DNA of 64,000 nucleotides from an uncultured Clostridia bacterium (GTDB lineage Bacteria; Bacillota; Clostridia; TANB77; CAG-508), in the NCBI GenBank assembly GCA_944391745.1, contig CALXUS010000002.1, positions 62,001 through 126,000 on the forward strand, given 5' to 3'. Below the pieces are notes generated by a model. It saw only the letters and a program-made list of their open reading frames with translations. It was not told where the DNA came from and did no database searches. A program made the translations under genes and the position numbers. Position 1 is the first letter of the stretch. Each line of letters starts with the position of its first letter. Shown in pieces: positions 56,052 through 64,000 of this stretch.

Positions 56052-57608
56052 GTGAGTTCTAGTAAGAAGACAATAATAAATGTTGTTTGTAGCTTAATGG
56101 TTTTGGTTACAAATGCAATTATTAGTTTTTGGTTATCTCCATATATAGTTTCTAATATAGGTGTAGAAGCTAATGGCTTTGTTACTTTGGCAAATAATTT
56201 CGTTACTTATGCACAATTAATTGTTACTGCTTTAAATAGCATGGCAGCTAGATTTATATCTATAGAGTATGTAAAGAAAAATTATAAAAGAGCTAACTTA
56301 TATTATAATTCAGTTTTTTGGGGAAATTTAATTATTGTTGCAGTATTAATTGTTCCAGCTATAGTTTGTATTGCAATGTTAGAGAATATTATAAATATTC
56401 CAATAGATATAGTTTGGGATGTAAAGCTTTTATTTGCATTTGTTTTTTTTAACTTTTTTATTACAACAGGTTTACCAAATTGGGATTGCGGAACATTTGT
56501 TACTAATAGATTAGATAAATCTTATATTCCACAAATGATAACTTCAGTCTTAAGGTGCTTTGTTATTTTTGCGACTATGACTTTATTAGTGCCAAAAGTA
56601 TATTATGTTGGAGTAGCAGCCACTATATCCACAATAGTACTTCTAATTTTTAATTGGAGAAATACTAAAATATTGACTCCAGAATTAAAAGTGAGGCTAA
56701 ATAAAAAAAACATACAGTGTTCAACTGTAGTCATAAAAAAATTAGTGGGGGCAGGGCTATGGAATTCGATTTCTAATGTTGGTAATATGCTTTTATCAGG
56801 TTTAGACTTAATAATATGTAACCTTTTTTTAGGTGCTACAGAAATGGGAATCTTATCGTTGGCAAAGACCTTGCCTAATTATTTACAACAATTATCAGCT
56901 TCAATTAAAGATGCCTTTTCTCCAGAATTGACTATTAATTATGCAAAACATGACAGGGACGCAATGTTAAAGGATATTAATAGAGCTTCGAAAATTAGTT
57001 CTATAATTCTAACTATACCTATGGCAATGATAGTAGTATTAGGAAAAGAATTTTTTAGTTTGTGGGTGCCTAATCAGGATGCACAACTATTACAAATACT
57101 TTCAGTATTATCTATTTTAGGTTATATGTTTACTAGTGGAGTACAAATATTATATAATGTATTTCAAACAGTAAATAAGGTAAAAGTAAATTCTATAGCT
57201 ATGGTGGTTACTGGTGTACTATCATCAATTATTACAATTTTATTTGCTAAATATACTGATTATGGAATTTTTGCAGTTGCTGGAGTAAGTACATTTTGTA
57301 ATATGATAAGAAATTTTACTTTTACAATCCCAATGAGTGCAAAGTATTTAGGATTTAAATGGAATACATTTTATAAGCAAATGTTTCAATCATTCTTTAT
57401 ATCCGTTATATTAATATTTATTGGTTATTTAATAAAGAATTTTTTTGTTATAAACTCATGGTTAGGTCTTATTACTTTTGGAATAATTTATGGAATTGTA
57501 GGTTTAGGTATAAATATTCGTTGCTTATTGAGTAATGACGAAATAAAGTATTTACTAATGAAGATTAAAAGTAAAGTAAAACGTTCTAAGAAGGAGAAAA
57601 ATAGATGA
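56052..57608 (+). CDS. Oligosaccharide flippase (Wzx, MATE-like fold), second system
   Basis: The 518-residue protein has about 12-14 helices. The start KKTIINVVCSLMVLVTNAII and SPYIVSNIGVEANGFVTLAN are typical. The start codon is GTG at 56052 with GGGAGG upstream. Its stop overlaps the next ATG by four bases. It is a distant paralogue of 17624-19033 and would serve the second polymerase at 46887. Confidence 0.92.
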   Translation: MSSSKKTIINVVCSLMVLVTNAIISFWLSPYIVSNIGVEANGFVTLANNFVTYAQLIVTALNSMAARFISIEYVKKNYKRANLYYNSVFWGNLIIVAVLIVPAIVCIAMLENIINIPIDIVWDVKLLFAFVFFNFFITTGLPNWDCGTFVTNRLDKSYIPQMITSVLRCFVIFATMTLLVPKVYYVGVAATISTIVLLIFNWRNTKILTPELKVRLNKKNIQCSTVVIKKLVGAGLWNSISNVGNMLLSGLDLIICNLFLGATEMGILSLAKTLPNYLQQLSASIKDAFSPELTINYAKHDRDAMLKDINRASKISSIILTIPMAMIVVLGKEFFSLWVPNQDAQLLQILSVLSILGYMFTSGVQILYNVFQTVNKVKVNSIAMVVTGVLSSIITILFAKYTDYGIFAVAGVSTFCNMIRNFTFTIPMSAKYLGFKWNTFYKQMFQSFFISVILIFIGYLIKNFFVINSWLGLITFGIIYGIVGLGINIRCLLSNDEIKYLLMKIKSKVKRSKKEKNR

Positions 57609-59473
57609 AAGAGCTAATTTCAATAATCGTTCCTATATACAATATAGAGGATTATATTGAAAGATGTATAAAATCATTAATAAATCAAACGTATAGAAAT
57701 ATAGAAATATTATTAGTGAATGATGGTTCTACTGATAATAGTGAAGAAATTTGTAAAAGTTTTTTAGCATTAGATAATAGAATTAAATTGCTTAATAAAA
57801 AAAATGGAGGTCTTTCTGATGCACGAAATTATGCTATAAAAGAAGCCAACGGAGATTATATTACAACTGTGGATGGTGATGATTTTGTTAGTAAAGAATA
57901 TATTGAGGTATTATATGATTTAATTAAAGATAGAGATGCTGATATTTCTTCAATTAACAGATATAATTTTTATGACGGAGTAGCCAATGGAATTGTAGAA
58001 AAAGAAGAGTATTATAATAATTTTAAGGATACTATCGTATTTAATAGTAAAGATTATACAAAATATATATTAGAAGATAAGGTACCTCATGAGGCTTGGG
58101 CAAAATTATATAAAAGAAAATTATTTGAAAATTGTTTATATAATAAAGAAATTAGTGTATTTGAAGATATAGAATTTTTATTAAGACTTTTAAGAGAAAA
58201 AGAAATAAAAATTGTTTGTAATACAAATGTATATGCTTATTATTATCGTAGAAGAGAAAATAGTATAATGAACAATAGGTATAATGAGCTTTTTAATAAA
58301 GAATTAGATTTCTACGGAGAACTTTTAAAAAATCAATATTACAAAGATAACAGCGAATCTATAGAAAGATTATTATATTTACGAATTAATAGAAATTGGA
58401 ATAAACAAAAAAACGAGAATATTACATTTAGTGAATTTAAAAATTTTCAAGAGCATGTAAGAAATATTAAAATTAATTTTAATTATGGAAAAAAAATAAG
58501 TATAAAAATAATTTTGATAAAATATTTTCCTATTTTTGCATATATGTTAATTAAAAAATTTAATATAAAAGGAAAAATATTTATAAGAAGATTAAAAAAA
58601 TATATAAAAGAATCTAATCGATGTAAATTTGAACAAAATTATATTTTTAATGGGCCTGTAACAGGAAATATAGGAGATCATGCTATTTTAATAGCAGAAA
58701 ATTTTGTACTTGAAAGTTGTGGAAAGAAAGTTTTTAATATATCTGCGAAAGAAATGGAGTATTTTTTTAAAAATAAATGTGAAAATATAATAAGCCCAAA
58801 ATCAAAAATTTATATTACTGGTGGAGGAAATACAGGGACACTATGGAGAAATGAACAAAATAGAATCAATATTGTATTAAAGGTTTTTTGTAACTATAGT
58901 ATAATAATATTTCCTCAAACTATTTTTTACGAAAAAAGTGATTTTGGAGAGGAATGTTTTAAAATAGACAAAAAATATTTGGAAAATTGTAAAGATATAG
59001 AGTTTCAATGTAGAGATAAAAAGTCATATAATTTTGTTAAGGAAAACTTTAATATAAAAGTTTCTTTAAAAAAGGATATGGCATTAAATTTGAACTTTAC
59101 TAATTTCAATTATGATAGAAAGGGTATTTTATTATGCTTTAGAAATGATATAGAAAAAAATATTGATGAAAGCAAAAAAAATAAGATAGTATTAGAAATA
59201 AAGAAAAAATATCCGGAAGATAAAATTACATATATTGATACAGTAATAAAAAACAAAAAAGAATATAGTTATAAAGATGGAAAAAGAGAATTTTATAAAA
59301 TGATAAAAAAATTTGCTAAATCAAAATTAGTAGTAACTGATAGATTGCATGGAATGATTATATCATATATTACAAATACTCCTTGCATAGCATTTAATAA
59401 TAAATCTGGAAAAGTAAAAGGTGTTTACGAAACAATAGATGAAAGGAAAAATCTGATAAAATTTGTTGAATAA
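57605..59473 (+). CDS. Fusion of GT2 glycosyltransferase and polysaccharide pyruvyl transferase
   Basis: Residues 1 to about 320 are a GT2 enzyme (ISIIVPIYNIEDYIERCIKS, VNDGSTDNSEE, NGGLSDARNYAI). The usual VDSDD metal motif reads VDGDDFVS here. Residues from about 335 to 622 are a polysaccharide pyruvyl transferase domain (GPVTGNIGDHAILIAENFVL, ITGGGNTGTLW, QCRDKKSYNFVKENF, VTDRLHGMIISYITNTPCIA). The enzyme could add a sugar and then a ketal pyruvate to it. A basic linker (about 295-335) separates the domains. Confidence 0.9.
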   Translation: MKELISIIVPIYNIEDYIERCIKSLINQTYRNIEILLVNDGSTDNSEEICKSFLALDNRIKLLNKKNGGLSDARNYAIKEANGDYITTVDGDDFVSKEYIEVLYDLIKDRDADISSINRYNFYDGVANGIVEKEEYYNNFKDTIVFNSKDYTKYILEDKVPHEAWAKLYKRKLFENCLYNKEISVFEDIEFLLRLLREKEIKIVCNTNVYAYYYRRRENSIMNNRYNELFNKELDFYGELLKNQYYKDNSESIERLLYLRINRNWNKQKNENITFSEFKNFQEHVRNIKINFNYGKKISIKIILIKYFPIFAYMLIKKFNIKGKIFIRRLKKYIKESNRCKFEQNYIFNGPVTGNIGDHAILIAENFVLESCGKKVFNISAKEMEYFFKNKCENIISPKSKIYITGGGNTGTLWRNEQNRINIVLKVFCNYSIIIFPQTIFYEKSDFGEECFKIDKKYLENCKDIEFQCRDKKSYNFVKENFNIKVSLKKDMALNLNFTNFNYDRKGILLCFRNDIEKNIDESKKNKIVLEIKKKYPEDKITYIDTVIKNKKEYSYKDGKREFYKMIKKFAKSKLVVTDRLHGMIISYITNTPCIAFNNKSGKVKGVYETIDERKNLIKFVE

Positions 59474-59500
59474 ATTTATTAATTTAATACAATTGATATA

Positions 59501-59530
59501 TTGACTTTGTTTATGTATTTATTGTATTAT
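59501..59530 (+). promoter_or_regulatory. Promoter for the cohesin-like gene and kinase module
   Basis: TTGACT at 59501-59506 and TATTAT at 59525-59530, spaced by 18 bases. Confidence 0.6.
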
Positions 59531-59607
59531 ATTCTTAGATTTTTATTTAAAATATTGTTATTTTATAGTTGGTATAAGAAAATCATATTAAATTAAAGGA
59601 GAAACTG

Positions 59608-60492
59608 ATGAAAAAGGTAAATTTAAAATTTAGTGTAAGTTTAATTGTTTTATTGTTAATTGTTTTTATTTCGACAATAACTTTAGCAGCAAGTGGATCA
59701 TTAACAGTTAGAATTAACCCTGATGCTTCAAAAGCAATCTCTGACAAAGAAGTTTATGTTACTTTAAGTTTAACAGACTTTAATAATGTAGAAACAGATT
59801 GGCCAATGGCAGCAGAAGGAACATTAGAGTATGATAAAACAATATTTGATAGTGTAAGTATTGAAGGACTAAATGGTTGGTCTGCTAGTATAAATACAGA
59901 TGGAACTATGGTATTAGATACAAATACTGTAACAGATGGTGAAGAAATTGCAAGAATTACTTTAAAAGTTAATGATAATGCAGGTTCTTATGAAACTGAA
60001 ATAAAAGTTAATTCTTTTTCATTAACCAATGGTGAAGATGCAGAAGGTAATGGAAATGTTAATATTGAAAATATGAATTTGACAGCAAAAGTTACTGTAA
60101 ATAACCCAGCTGCTGATGACAATGATGAAAATAATAATGATAATAGCGATAATAACAATGAAAATCCTGGTTCAACTGACGACGAAGAGCAACCAAATGA
60201 TGATACAAATCAACCGGATGATAATACTAATAATCCTGGTAATACAAATGATGAAGAAAATGGAAATGATACTAATACTCCAGGTAATACAGATGACAAT
60301 AGCAACAATTCAAGCAATAATGGCTCTAATGACGAGAACAAAGGTAATACAATAGAAAAAGTAGAGGATTTAACAGTAAGTAAAAATCCAATACCTCAAA
60401 CTGGTGTTAGTTATGCAATTTTTGGAATTATAACATTAGTTGTAGTTATAGGCGTAATAGCTTTTATAAGATATAAGAAATTTTATGATTAA
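59608..60492 (+). CDS. Sortase-anchored cohesin-like surface protein (IPQTG)
   Basis: The 294-residue precursor has a signal peptide (about 1-29). A cohesin-like beta-sandwich at about 31-165 follows (SLTVRINPDASKAIS, GTLEYDKTIFDSVSIEGL, EEIARITLKVNDNAGSYE). A long Asn/Asp-rich linker (about 168-250) with repeated PGNT or PGST units leads to the sorting signal IPQTG, a membrane helix and the tail RYKKFYD. Cohesins bind dockerins, and a dockerin protein is encoded at 51104. The fold call rests on pattern only; a carbohydrate-binding module is an alternative. AAAGGAG precedes the ATG. Confidence 0.8.
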   Translation: MKKVNLKFSVSLIVLLLIVFISTITLAASGSLTVRINPDASKAISDKEVYVTLSLTDFNNVETDWPMAAEGTLEYDKTIFDSVSIEGLNGWSASINTDGTMVLDTNTVTDGEEIARITLKVNDNAGSYETEIKVNSFSLTNGEDAEGNGNVNIENMNLTAKVTVNNPAADDNDENNNDNSDNNNENPGSTDDEEQPNDDTNQPDDNTNNPGNTNDEENGNDTNTPGNTDDNSNNSSNNGSNDENKGNTIEKVEDLTVSKNPIPQTGVSYAIFGIITLVVVIGVIAFIRYKKFYD

Positions 60493-60521
60493 TTAAAGCA
60501 TATAAAGGGGTTTTACCATTT

Positions 60522-61226
60522 ATGGAAGAGGAAATAGATTTAAAAAGTATTTTACAATCTTTTTGGGATAGAAAAATTGGAATGGCAATAATAATATTAA
60601 TTTGCATAATACTTGGATATATATATACTACATATTTTGTTAGTCCAGTATATACTGCAACTGCAACTGCTATTCTGACAAGTAATGGTACAGAAGAAAA
60701 TGATGGAAGTCAGATAGCTGTTACTCAAAGTGAAGTAACTCTTAATAGCTCTTTACTATCTACTTATAGAGGAATCGCTACCAGTGATTCTGTAGTTGGA
60801 GCTGTAATAAGTAATTTAGGTTTAAATATGTCAGCAGAGGCATTAAAAAGTCAAATAAGTGTTACATCAGCGACAAATACTCAAATTATTAACATTTCAG
60901 TAGAAAATGCGGATCCAAGTTTAGCAGCTAAAATTGCAAATGAAATAAGAAGAGTATTTGCTGAAAGAGTTGCTGAATTATATGATATGAATAATATCAA
61001 GCCACTAGATGATGCAAAAGTTCCAACTGCTCCAAGTAATATAAACCATGTGAAAGATATTTTAATGTTTGCAGCAGGTGGCATAGTTCTTGCTATTATT
61101 TATGTGGTGGTAGCAAATTTATTAGACAACACAGTAAAAAGTAGTAGTGATATAGAAAAAGCCATTGGTATAAATGTTATAGCAGAAATACCAATTTATG
61201 AATATAGTAAGGGGAGGAAAAGATAA
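60522..61226 (+). CDS. Tyrosine-kinase modulator / Wzz-type chain-length protein (YveK/CapA-like)
   Basis: The 234-residue protein has two membrane helices (about 20-40 and 176-198) around an extracellular Wzz domain. Typical features are EEEIDLKSILQSFWDRKIGM at the start, PVYTATATAILTSN, VSVENADPSLAAKIANE-like INISVENADPSLAAKIANEI, and the proline-rich KVPTAPSNI before helix 2. The C-terminal cytoplasmic tail would activate the BY-kinase encoded next; the stop is adjacent to the next ATG. Confidence 0.93.
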   Translation: MEEEIDLKSILQSFWDRKIGMAIIILICIILGYIYTTYFVSPVYTATATAILTSNGTEENDGSQIAVTQSEVTLNSSLLSTYRGIATSDSVVGAVISNLGLNMSAEALKSQISVTSATNTQIINISVENADPSLAAKIANEIRRVFAERVAELYDMNNIKPLDDAKVPTAPSNINHVKDILMFAAGGIVLAIIYVVVANLLDNTVKSSSDIEKAIGINVIAEIPIYEYSKGRKR

Positions 61227-62267
61227 ATGAAAAAAGAGATTATAACTCAGTCAGATCCTAAGTCTCCCATATCAGAAGTATTTAGAGCTTTAAGAACAAA
61301 TATTCAGTTTATGAATAGAGCTTCAGATTGTCAGACAATATTAATTACAAGTACTGTACAAGCTGAAGGAAAAAGTTGGACATCAGCAAATCTTGCTACA
61401 ACATTTGCTCAATCAGGTAGTAAAACTTTATTAATTGATGCAGATATGAGAAAGCCTAGACAACACAAAATATTTCAAATGAGTAATGTTCCAGGATTGT
61501 CTAATTACTTGTCTGAAATAAATGATGTGGGTAGAAGGCAAAAGATTGATGGAATGGATTGTGTTAAAAAAACAGAAGTTGAAAATTTATATTTATTACC
61601 TTCTGGAAATATTCCACCTAATCCATCAGAATTATTAATGTCAGATAAAATAATAGAATTAATAGATGAAGTAACTAAAAATTTTGATGTTGTCATATTT
61701 GATGGTGCACCATGTTTGTTAGTTACTGATTCAACTATAATTTCTAGATTAGTAGAGAGTACTATTTTAGTTACAAGCTATAAATATACAAAGATAGATG
61801 ATTTAAAAGAAGCAAAAAAACGTATAAAGCGTGTTGGTGGTAATATAGCTGGTGTTGTATTAAATAGAGTAGAAATATCTAATAAAAAATATGAAGAAAA
61901 GTATTATTATGCTAGTACAAACACACCTACTTTAAAAGCAGATAAAAAATATAGACCTTCAAGTAGAGAAGTAGAAAAGTATAGAGAAAAAATCAAAAAA
62001 AATGAAGAAGACGATGATTTAGATTTTGACTTAAGGTCTAGAAAAGTAACTGAAAAAACAAGAAAAGAAGAAGACAATAAAAGAGAAGAAAGCGTTACAA
62101 AAGCAAAAAATGATGAAGATGTAAATAAATATATAAATGATAGAATAGAAGATACACAAAGACAAATTCAAGATGAAATTAAAAATACAAAATTTAAATC
62201 AAGAGTAGAAGTGCCATCTGACAAAGCAAAAGAAATACTTGATAGTATAAAAGGATACAAAGATTAG
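61227..62267 (+). CDS. Bacterial tyrosine kinase (CpsD/CapB-like) with long charged tail
   Basis: The 346-residue BY-kinase has Walker A at about 41-50 (TSTVQAEGKS, with Q replacing the usual Gly residues), Walker A' LLIDADMRKPRQH at about 68-80 and Walker B VVIFDGAPCLLVTDS. A Tyr cluster at about 214-250 (YEEKYYYAS, KKYRPSS, EKYREK) is the likely autophosphorylation site. About 90 more charged residues follow, rich in Lys/Glu/Asp and probably helical, which ordinary CpsD proteins lack. It would control polymer length or export with the modulator before it and the phosphatase after it. Confidence 0.93.
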   Translation: MKKEIITQSDPKSPISEVFRALRTNIQFMNRASDCQTILITSTVQAEGKSWTSANLATTFAQSGSKTLLIDADMRKPRQHKIFQMSNVPGLSNYLSEINDVGRRQKIDGMDCVKKTEVENLYLLPSGNIPPNPSELLMSDKIIELIDEVTKNFDVVIFDGAPCLLVTDSTIISRLVESTILVTSYKYTKIDDLKEAKKRIKRVGGNIAGVVLNRVEISNKKYEEKYYYASTNTPTLKADKKYRPSSREVEKYREKIKKNEEDDDLDFDLRSRKVTEKTRKEEDNKREESVTKAKNDEDVNKYINDRIEDTQRQIQDEIKNTKFKSRVEVPSDKAKEILDSIKGYKD

Positions 62268-62291
62268 AATATTTTTGAAAGGATAAGCTTT

Positions 62292-63050
62292 ATGATAGAT
62301 ATTCATACACATATATTACCTAGTGTAGATGACGGTTCAAGCGATATAGTTGAGACTTTTAAAATAATACATGAAGCCTGCAGGGCAGGCTTTTCTGATG
62401 TTTTTGCTACTTCGCATTATATTGAGGGTGAATATGAGTTCAATAAAACTGATAGAGAGTTTATTATTGAAGCTATAATGGAGAAAGTAAAAAAAGAAGG
62501 TATCGATATTAATATTCACATTGGTGCAGAAGGATATATATCTAATGAACTTCCAGATCTTATAGAAAATGGTATAGTTCCTACTTTGGGTGAAAGTAGA
62601 TATATATTATTTGAACTACCTTTAAAGGCTAAAGTAATGTACACTGATGAGGTAATAAGCAAATTAATTAAAATGAAGTTAATCCCTATTATTGCTCATC
62701 CAGAAAGATATGAGCTTATTCAAGATGACCCTAATATAGTTATTGATTGGATTGAGCAAGGAGCTTTATTACAATGTAATTATGCTAGTATTATTGGTAG
62801 GTATGGAACTTCAGCAAAAGAGACTTTATTTAAATTATTGGATGCAGATGCAGTTCATTTTTTGGGAACTGATAATCATAGATCTGGTAGTATTTATACT
62901 AGAATGGATGATATTTTACATGAATTTAAAAAGAAAATTGGAAGAGATAAACTTCGAGAATTAAGTGAATTTAATCCAAGATATATTTTAAGTAATGAAC
63001 AATTTGAGGCGGATGAGCCAAAAAAGATTAAGAAGAAAAAATTCTTTTAG
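62292..63050 (+). CDS. PHP-type tyrosine phosphatase (CpsB/CapC/YwqE-like)
   Basis: The 252-residue protein has the metal-binding motifs of the PHP family: IDIHTHILPSVDDGS, ATSHYI, IGAEGYIS, the HPERYE segment and LGTDNHRSGS. It removes phosphate from the BY-kinase Tyr cluster with Mn or similar ions. The end is basic (KKIKKKKFF). AAAGGA precedes the ATG; a terminator follows, closing the operon. Confidence 0.95.
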   Translation: MIDIHTHILPSVDDGSSDIVETFKIIHEACRAGFSDVFATSHYIEGEYEFNKTDREFIIEAIMEKVKKEGIDINIHIGAEGYISNELPDLIENGIVPTLGESRYILFELPLKAKVMYTDEVISKLIKMKLIPIIAHPERYELIQDDPNIVIDWIEQGALLQCNYASIIGRYGTSAKETLFKLLDADAVHFLGTDNHRSGSIYTRMDDILHEFKKKIGRDKLRELSEFNPRYILSNEQFEADEPKKIKKKKFF

Positions 63051-63063
63051 AATGATGTATAGG

Positions 63064-63093
63064 AAACTATGAGTTAGTGCTCATAGTTTTTTT
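63064..63093 (+). terminator. Intrinsic terminator after the phosphatase gene
   Basis: A ten-base perfect stem (63064-63073 with 63080-63089), a six-base loop and seven T residues. Confidence 0.93.
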
Positions 63094-63177
63094 GTATCTA
63101 ATTTAGTAAGATTAAGTGTCATACAATTTTTACTTTTATATTAGAATAATGTAATATAAAATAATATCTGACTTTTA

Positions 63178-63206
63178 TTGACATATTTTACCTATTATGA
63201 TAATAT
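63178..63206 (+). promoter_or_regulatory. Promoter of the CRISPR-Cas operon
   Basis: TTGACA at 63178-63183 and TAATAT at 63201-63206, spaced by 17 bases, lie about 45 bases upstream of cas6. Confidence 0.65.
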
Positions 63207-63251
63207 ATCCGTAGTTAGTTAAGTTTAACAAAAATAGAAAGGAGGAAATCA

Positions 63252-63926
63252 ATGGAATATTTTAATTTAAAAGTTTTAGTACAACCTAAGAAAGATATAT
63301 TATATGAAGAAAACTATGAAAAACTTTCTCATTTAATAGCTCAGGCAATGCTTAAAGATTCTAATTTAAAAGAAATACATGAAAAGAATAAATATAAGCA
63401 TTACGTTTTTTGTAATTTATATCCTATTGAACAAGATTTAATCTATAAAGCTAACCACAATTATTTTTTTGATTTACGTTCTATGAATAGAAATTTTATT
63501 GTTAAAGTAAAACAACTTTTATCTTCTATTAATAATGATGATTTTAAAGTAATTATGTCTAATATTGAAAACCACAGACAAAGATTAATTCATAAACTAA
63601 AAACACTAACACCTGTAATAATGACATCAGAAAAAGGATATTTAGTAGATAGTGTAGAGTTTGCTAAAAAGCGTATTTTAGATAATACAGAAAAGAAGTA
63701 TAAAGATATTTATTCTCAAGATATTTCAACAAATTTTATAAAAGATATTAAACAGACAAATATAAAGCCTATTAAAATTAAATATAAGGGAATTTATTTA
63801 CTTGGATATAAGTTTGAAATTGAAGTAAATGATGATCCTATTTCACAAAGTCTAGCTTATATAAATTTAGCTGAAGGTTGCGGTGAGAAAAATGCTATAG
63901 GATTTGGCTTTTGCAAAGCAGAATAA
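63252..63926 (+). CDS. cas6: CRISPR-associated endoribonuclease Cas6
   Basis: The 224-residue protein has the double RAMP fold of Cas6. The N-terminal strand is YFNLKVLVQPK. The C-terminal Gly-rich loop is GCGEKNAIGFGFCK (about 209-222), which closely fits the family form G-x-G-x-K/R-x5-GFG. Cas6 cuts the repeat part of pre-crRNA. Length fits type I-B or type III Cas6. A perfect AAAGGAGG precedes the ATG, and another ORF follows. No CRISPR array is in the window. Confidence 0.85.
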   Translation: MEYFNLKVLVQPKKDILYEENYEKLSHLIAQAMLKDSNLKEIHEKNKYKHYVFCNLYPIEQDLIYKANHNYFFDLRSMNRNFIVKVKQLLSSINNDDFKVIMSNIENHRQRLIHKLKTLTPVIMTSEKGYLVDSVEFAKKRILDNTEKKYKDIYSQDISTNFIKDIKQTNIKPIKIKYKGIYLLGYKFEIEVNDDPISQSLAYINLAEGCGEKNAIGFGFCKAE

Positions 63927-63958
63927 GTTAATTTAAATAAACTAGAAAGGAGTAAGAT

Positions 63959-64000
63959 ATGACAAGAGATTTAATAGAGGCTTATAGAACTTATTTTAAA
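63959..64000 (+). CDS. Start of the next gene in the cas operon, 3' partial
   Basis: Fourteen codons (MTRDLIEAYRTYFK) follow AAAGGAG at the right edge. The position after cas6 suggests another cas gene, but this is too short to identify. Confidence 0.6.
   Translation, partial: MTRDLIEAYRTYFK

Noticed and set aside
60116..60355. 79-residue + strand ORF within the cohesin-like gene
   Set aside because: Out-of-frame reading of the Asn/Asp linker, made of Met/Ile repeats.
63051..64000. CRISPR array
   Set aside because: No direct repeats with regular spacers were seen in this stretch or elsewhere in the window.
1..64000. tRNA, rRNA, insertion sequences or prophage genes
   Set aside because: No cloverleaf with CCA-type end, rRNA segment, transposase or integrase was recognised on reading both strands.

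Overview
The window is very AT-rich, with genes almost entirely on the + strand, strong AGGAG-type ribosome binding sites, a T-box leader, S-layer-homology (SLH) proteins, LPxTG-type wall anchors and exact Spo0A-type boxes. This points to a Gram-positive, probably spore-forming or recently spore-forming member of the Clostridia, perhaps an uncultivated gut lineage. I cannot name a genus.

Layout. 1-9504 is mostly housekeeping: the end of an RCC1-repeat protein, a phenylalanine T-box leader with pheS-pheT, a TsaB-RimI fusion and a Lon-family protease. Two long inverted repeats lie between these genes. 9669-19033 is a first polysaccharide operon: a GT4-Alg14 fusion plus Alg13 partner, an ATP-grasp ligase, N5-(carboxyethyl)ornithine synthase, GT2, hexapeptide acyltransferase, EpsG-type polymerase, pyruvyl transferase and flippase. 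19166-38063 is an array of seven secreted proteins with different N-terminal modules (CAP, BspA-like LRR, EF-hand/LRR, Ig-like, glucosaminidase) and a C-terminal triple-SLH module. Five of these modules are nearly identical at the DNA level. 38100-40578 holds ugd and ychF.

40579-62267 is a second surface-polymer region: an LPQTG protein, an LCP ligase, the priming sugar transferase, several GT4 and GT2 enzymes, a radical SAM protein, a second polymerase and flippase, a QueC-like PP-loop protein, a GT2-pyruvyltransferase fusion, a beta-helix/dockerin protein, a sortase-type cohesin-like protein, and a tyrosine-kinase module (modulator and kinase); the matching PHP phosphatase follows at 62292-63050. 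A cas6 gene at 63252 opens a CRISPR-Cas locus that runs off the right edge.

Working together (inference). The two polymer operons probably build cell-wall-linked polysaccharides. Pyruvylated wall polymer is the known ligand of SLH domains, so the first operon may make the anchor for the SLH array beside it. UDP-glucuronate from ugd, the ATP-grasp ligase and CEO synthase could together decorate a polymer with an unusual amino acid. A shared promoter-upstream motif suggests the two polymer operons are co-regulated. The most unusual pattern is at translation starts: four genes have their Shine-Dalgarno sequence 33-43 bases from the start codon, with a predicted hairpin between them that ends exactly nine bases before the ATG.
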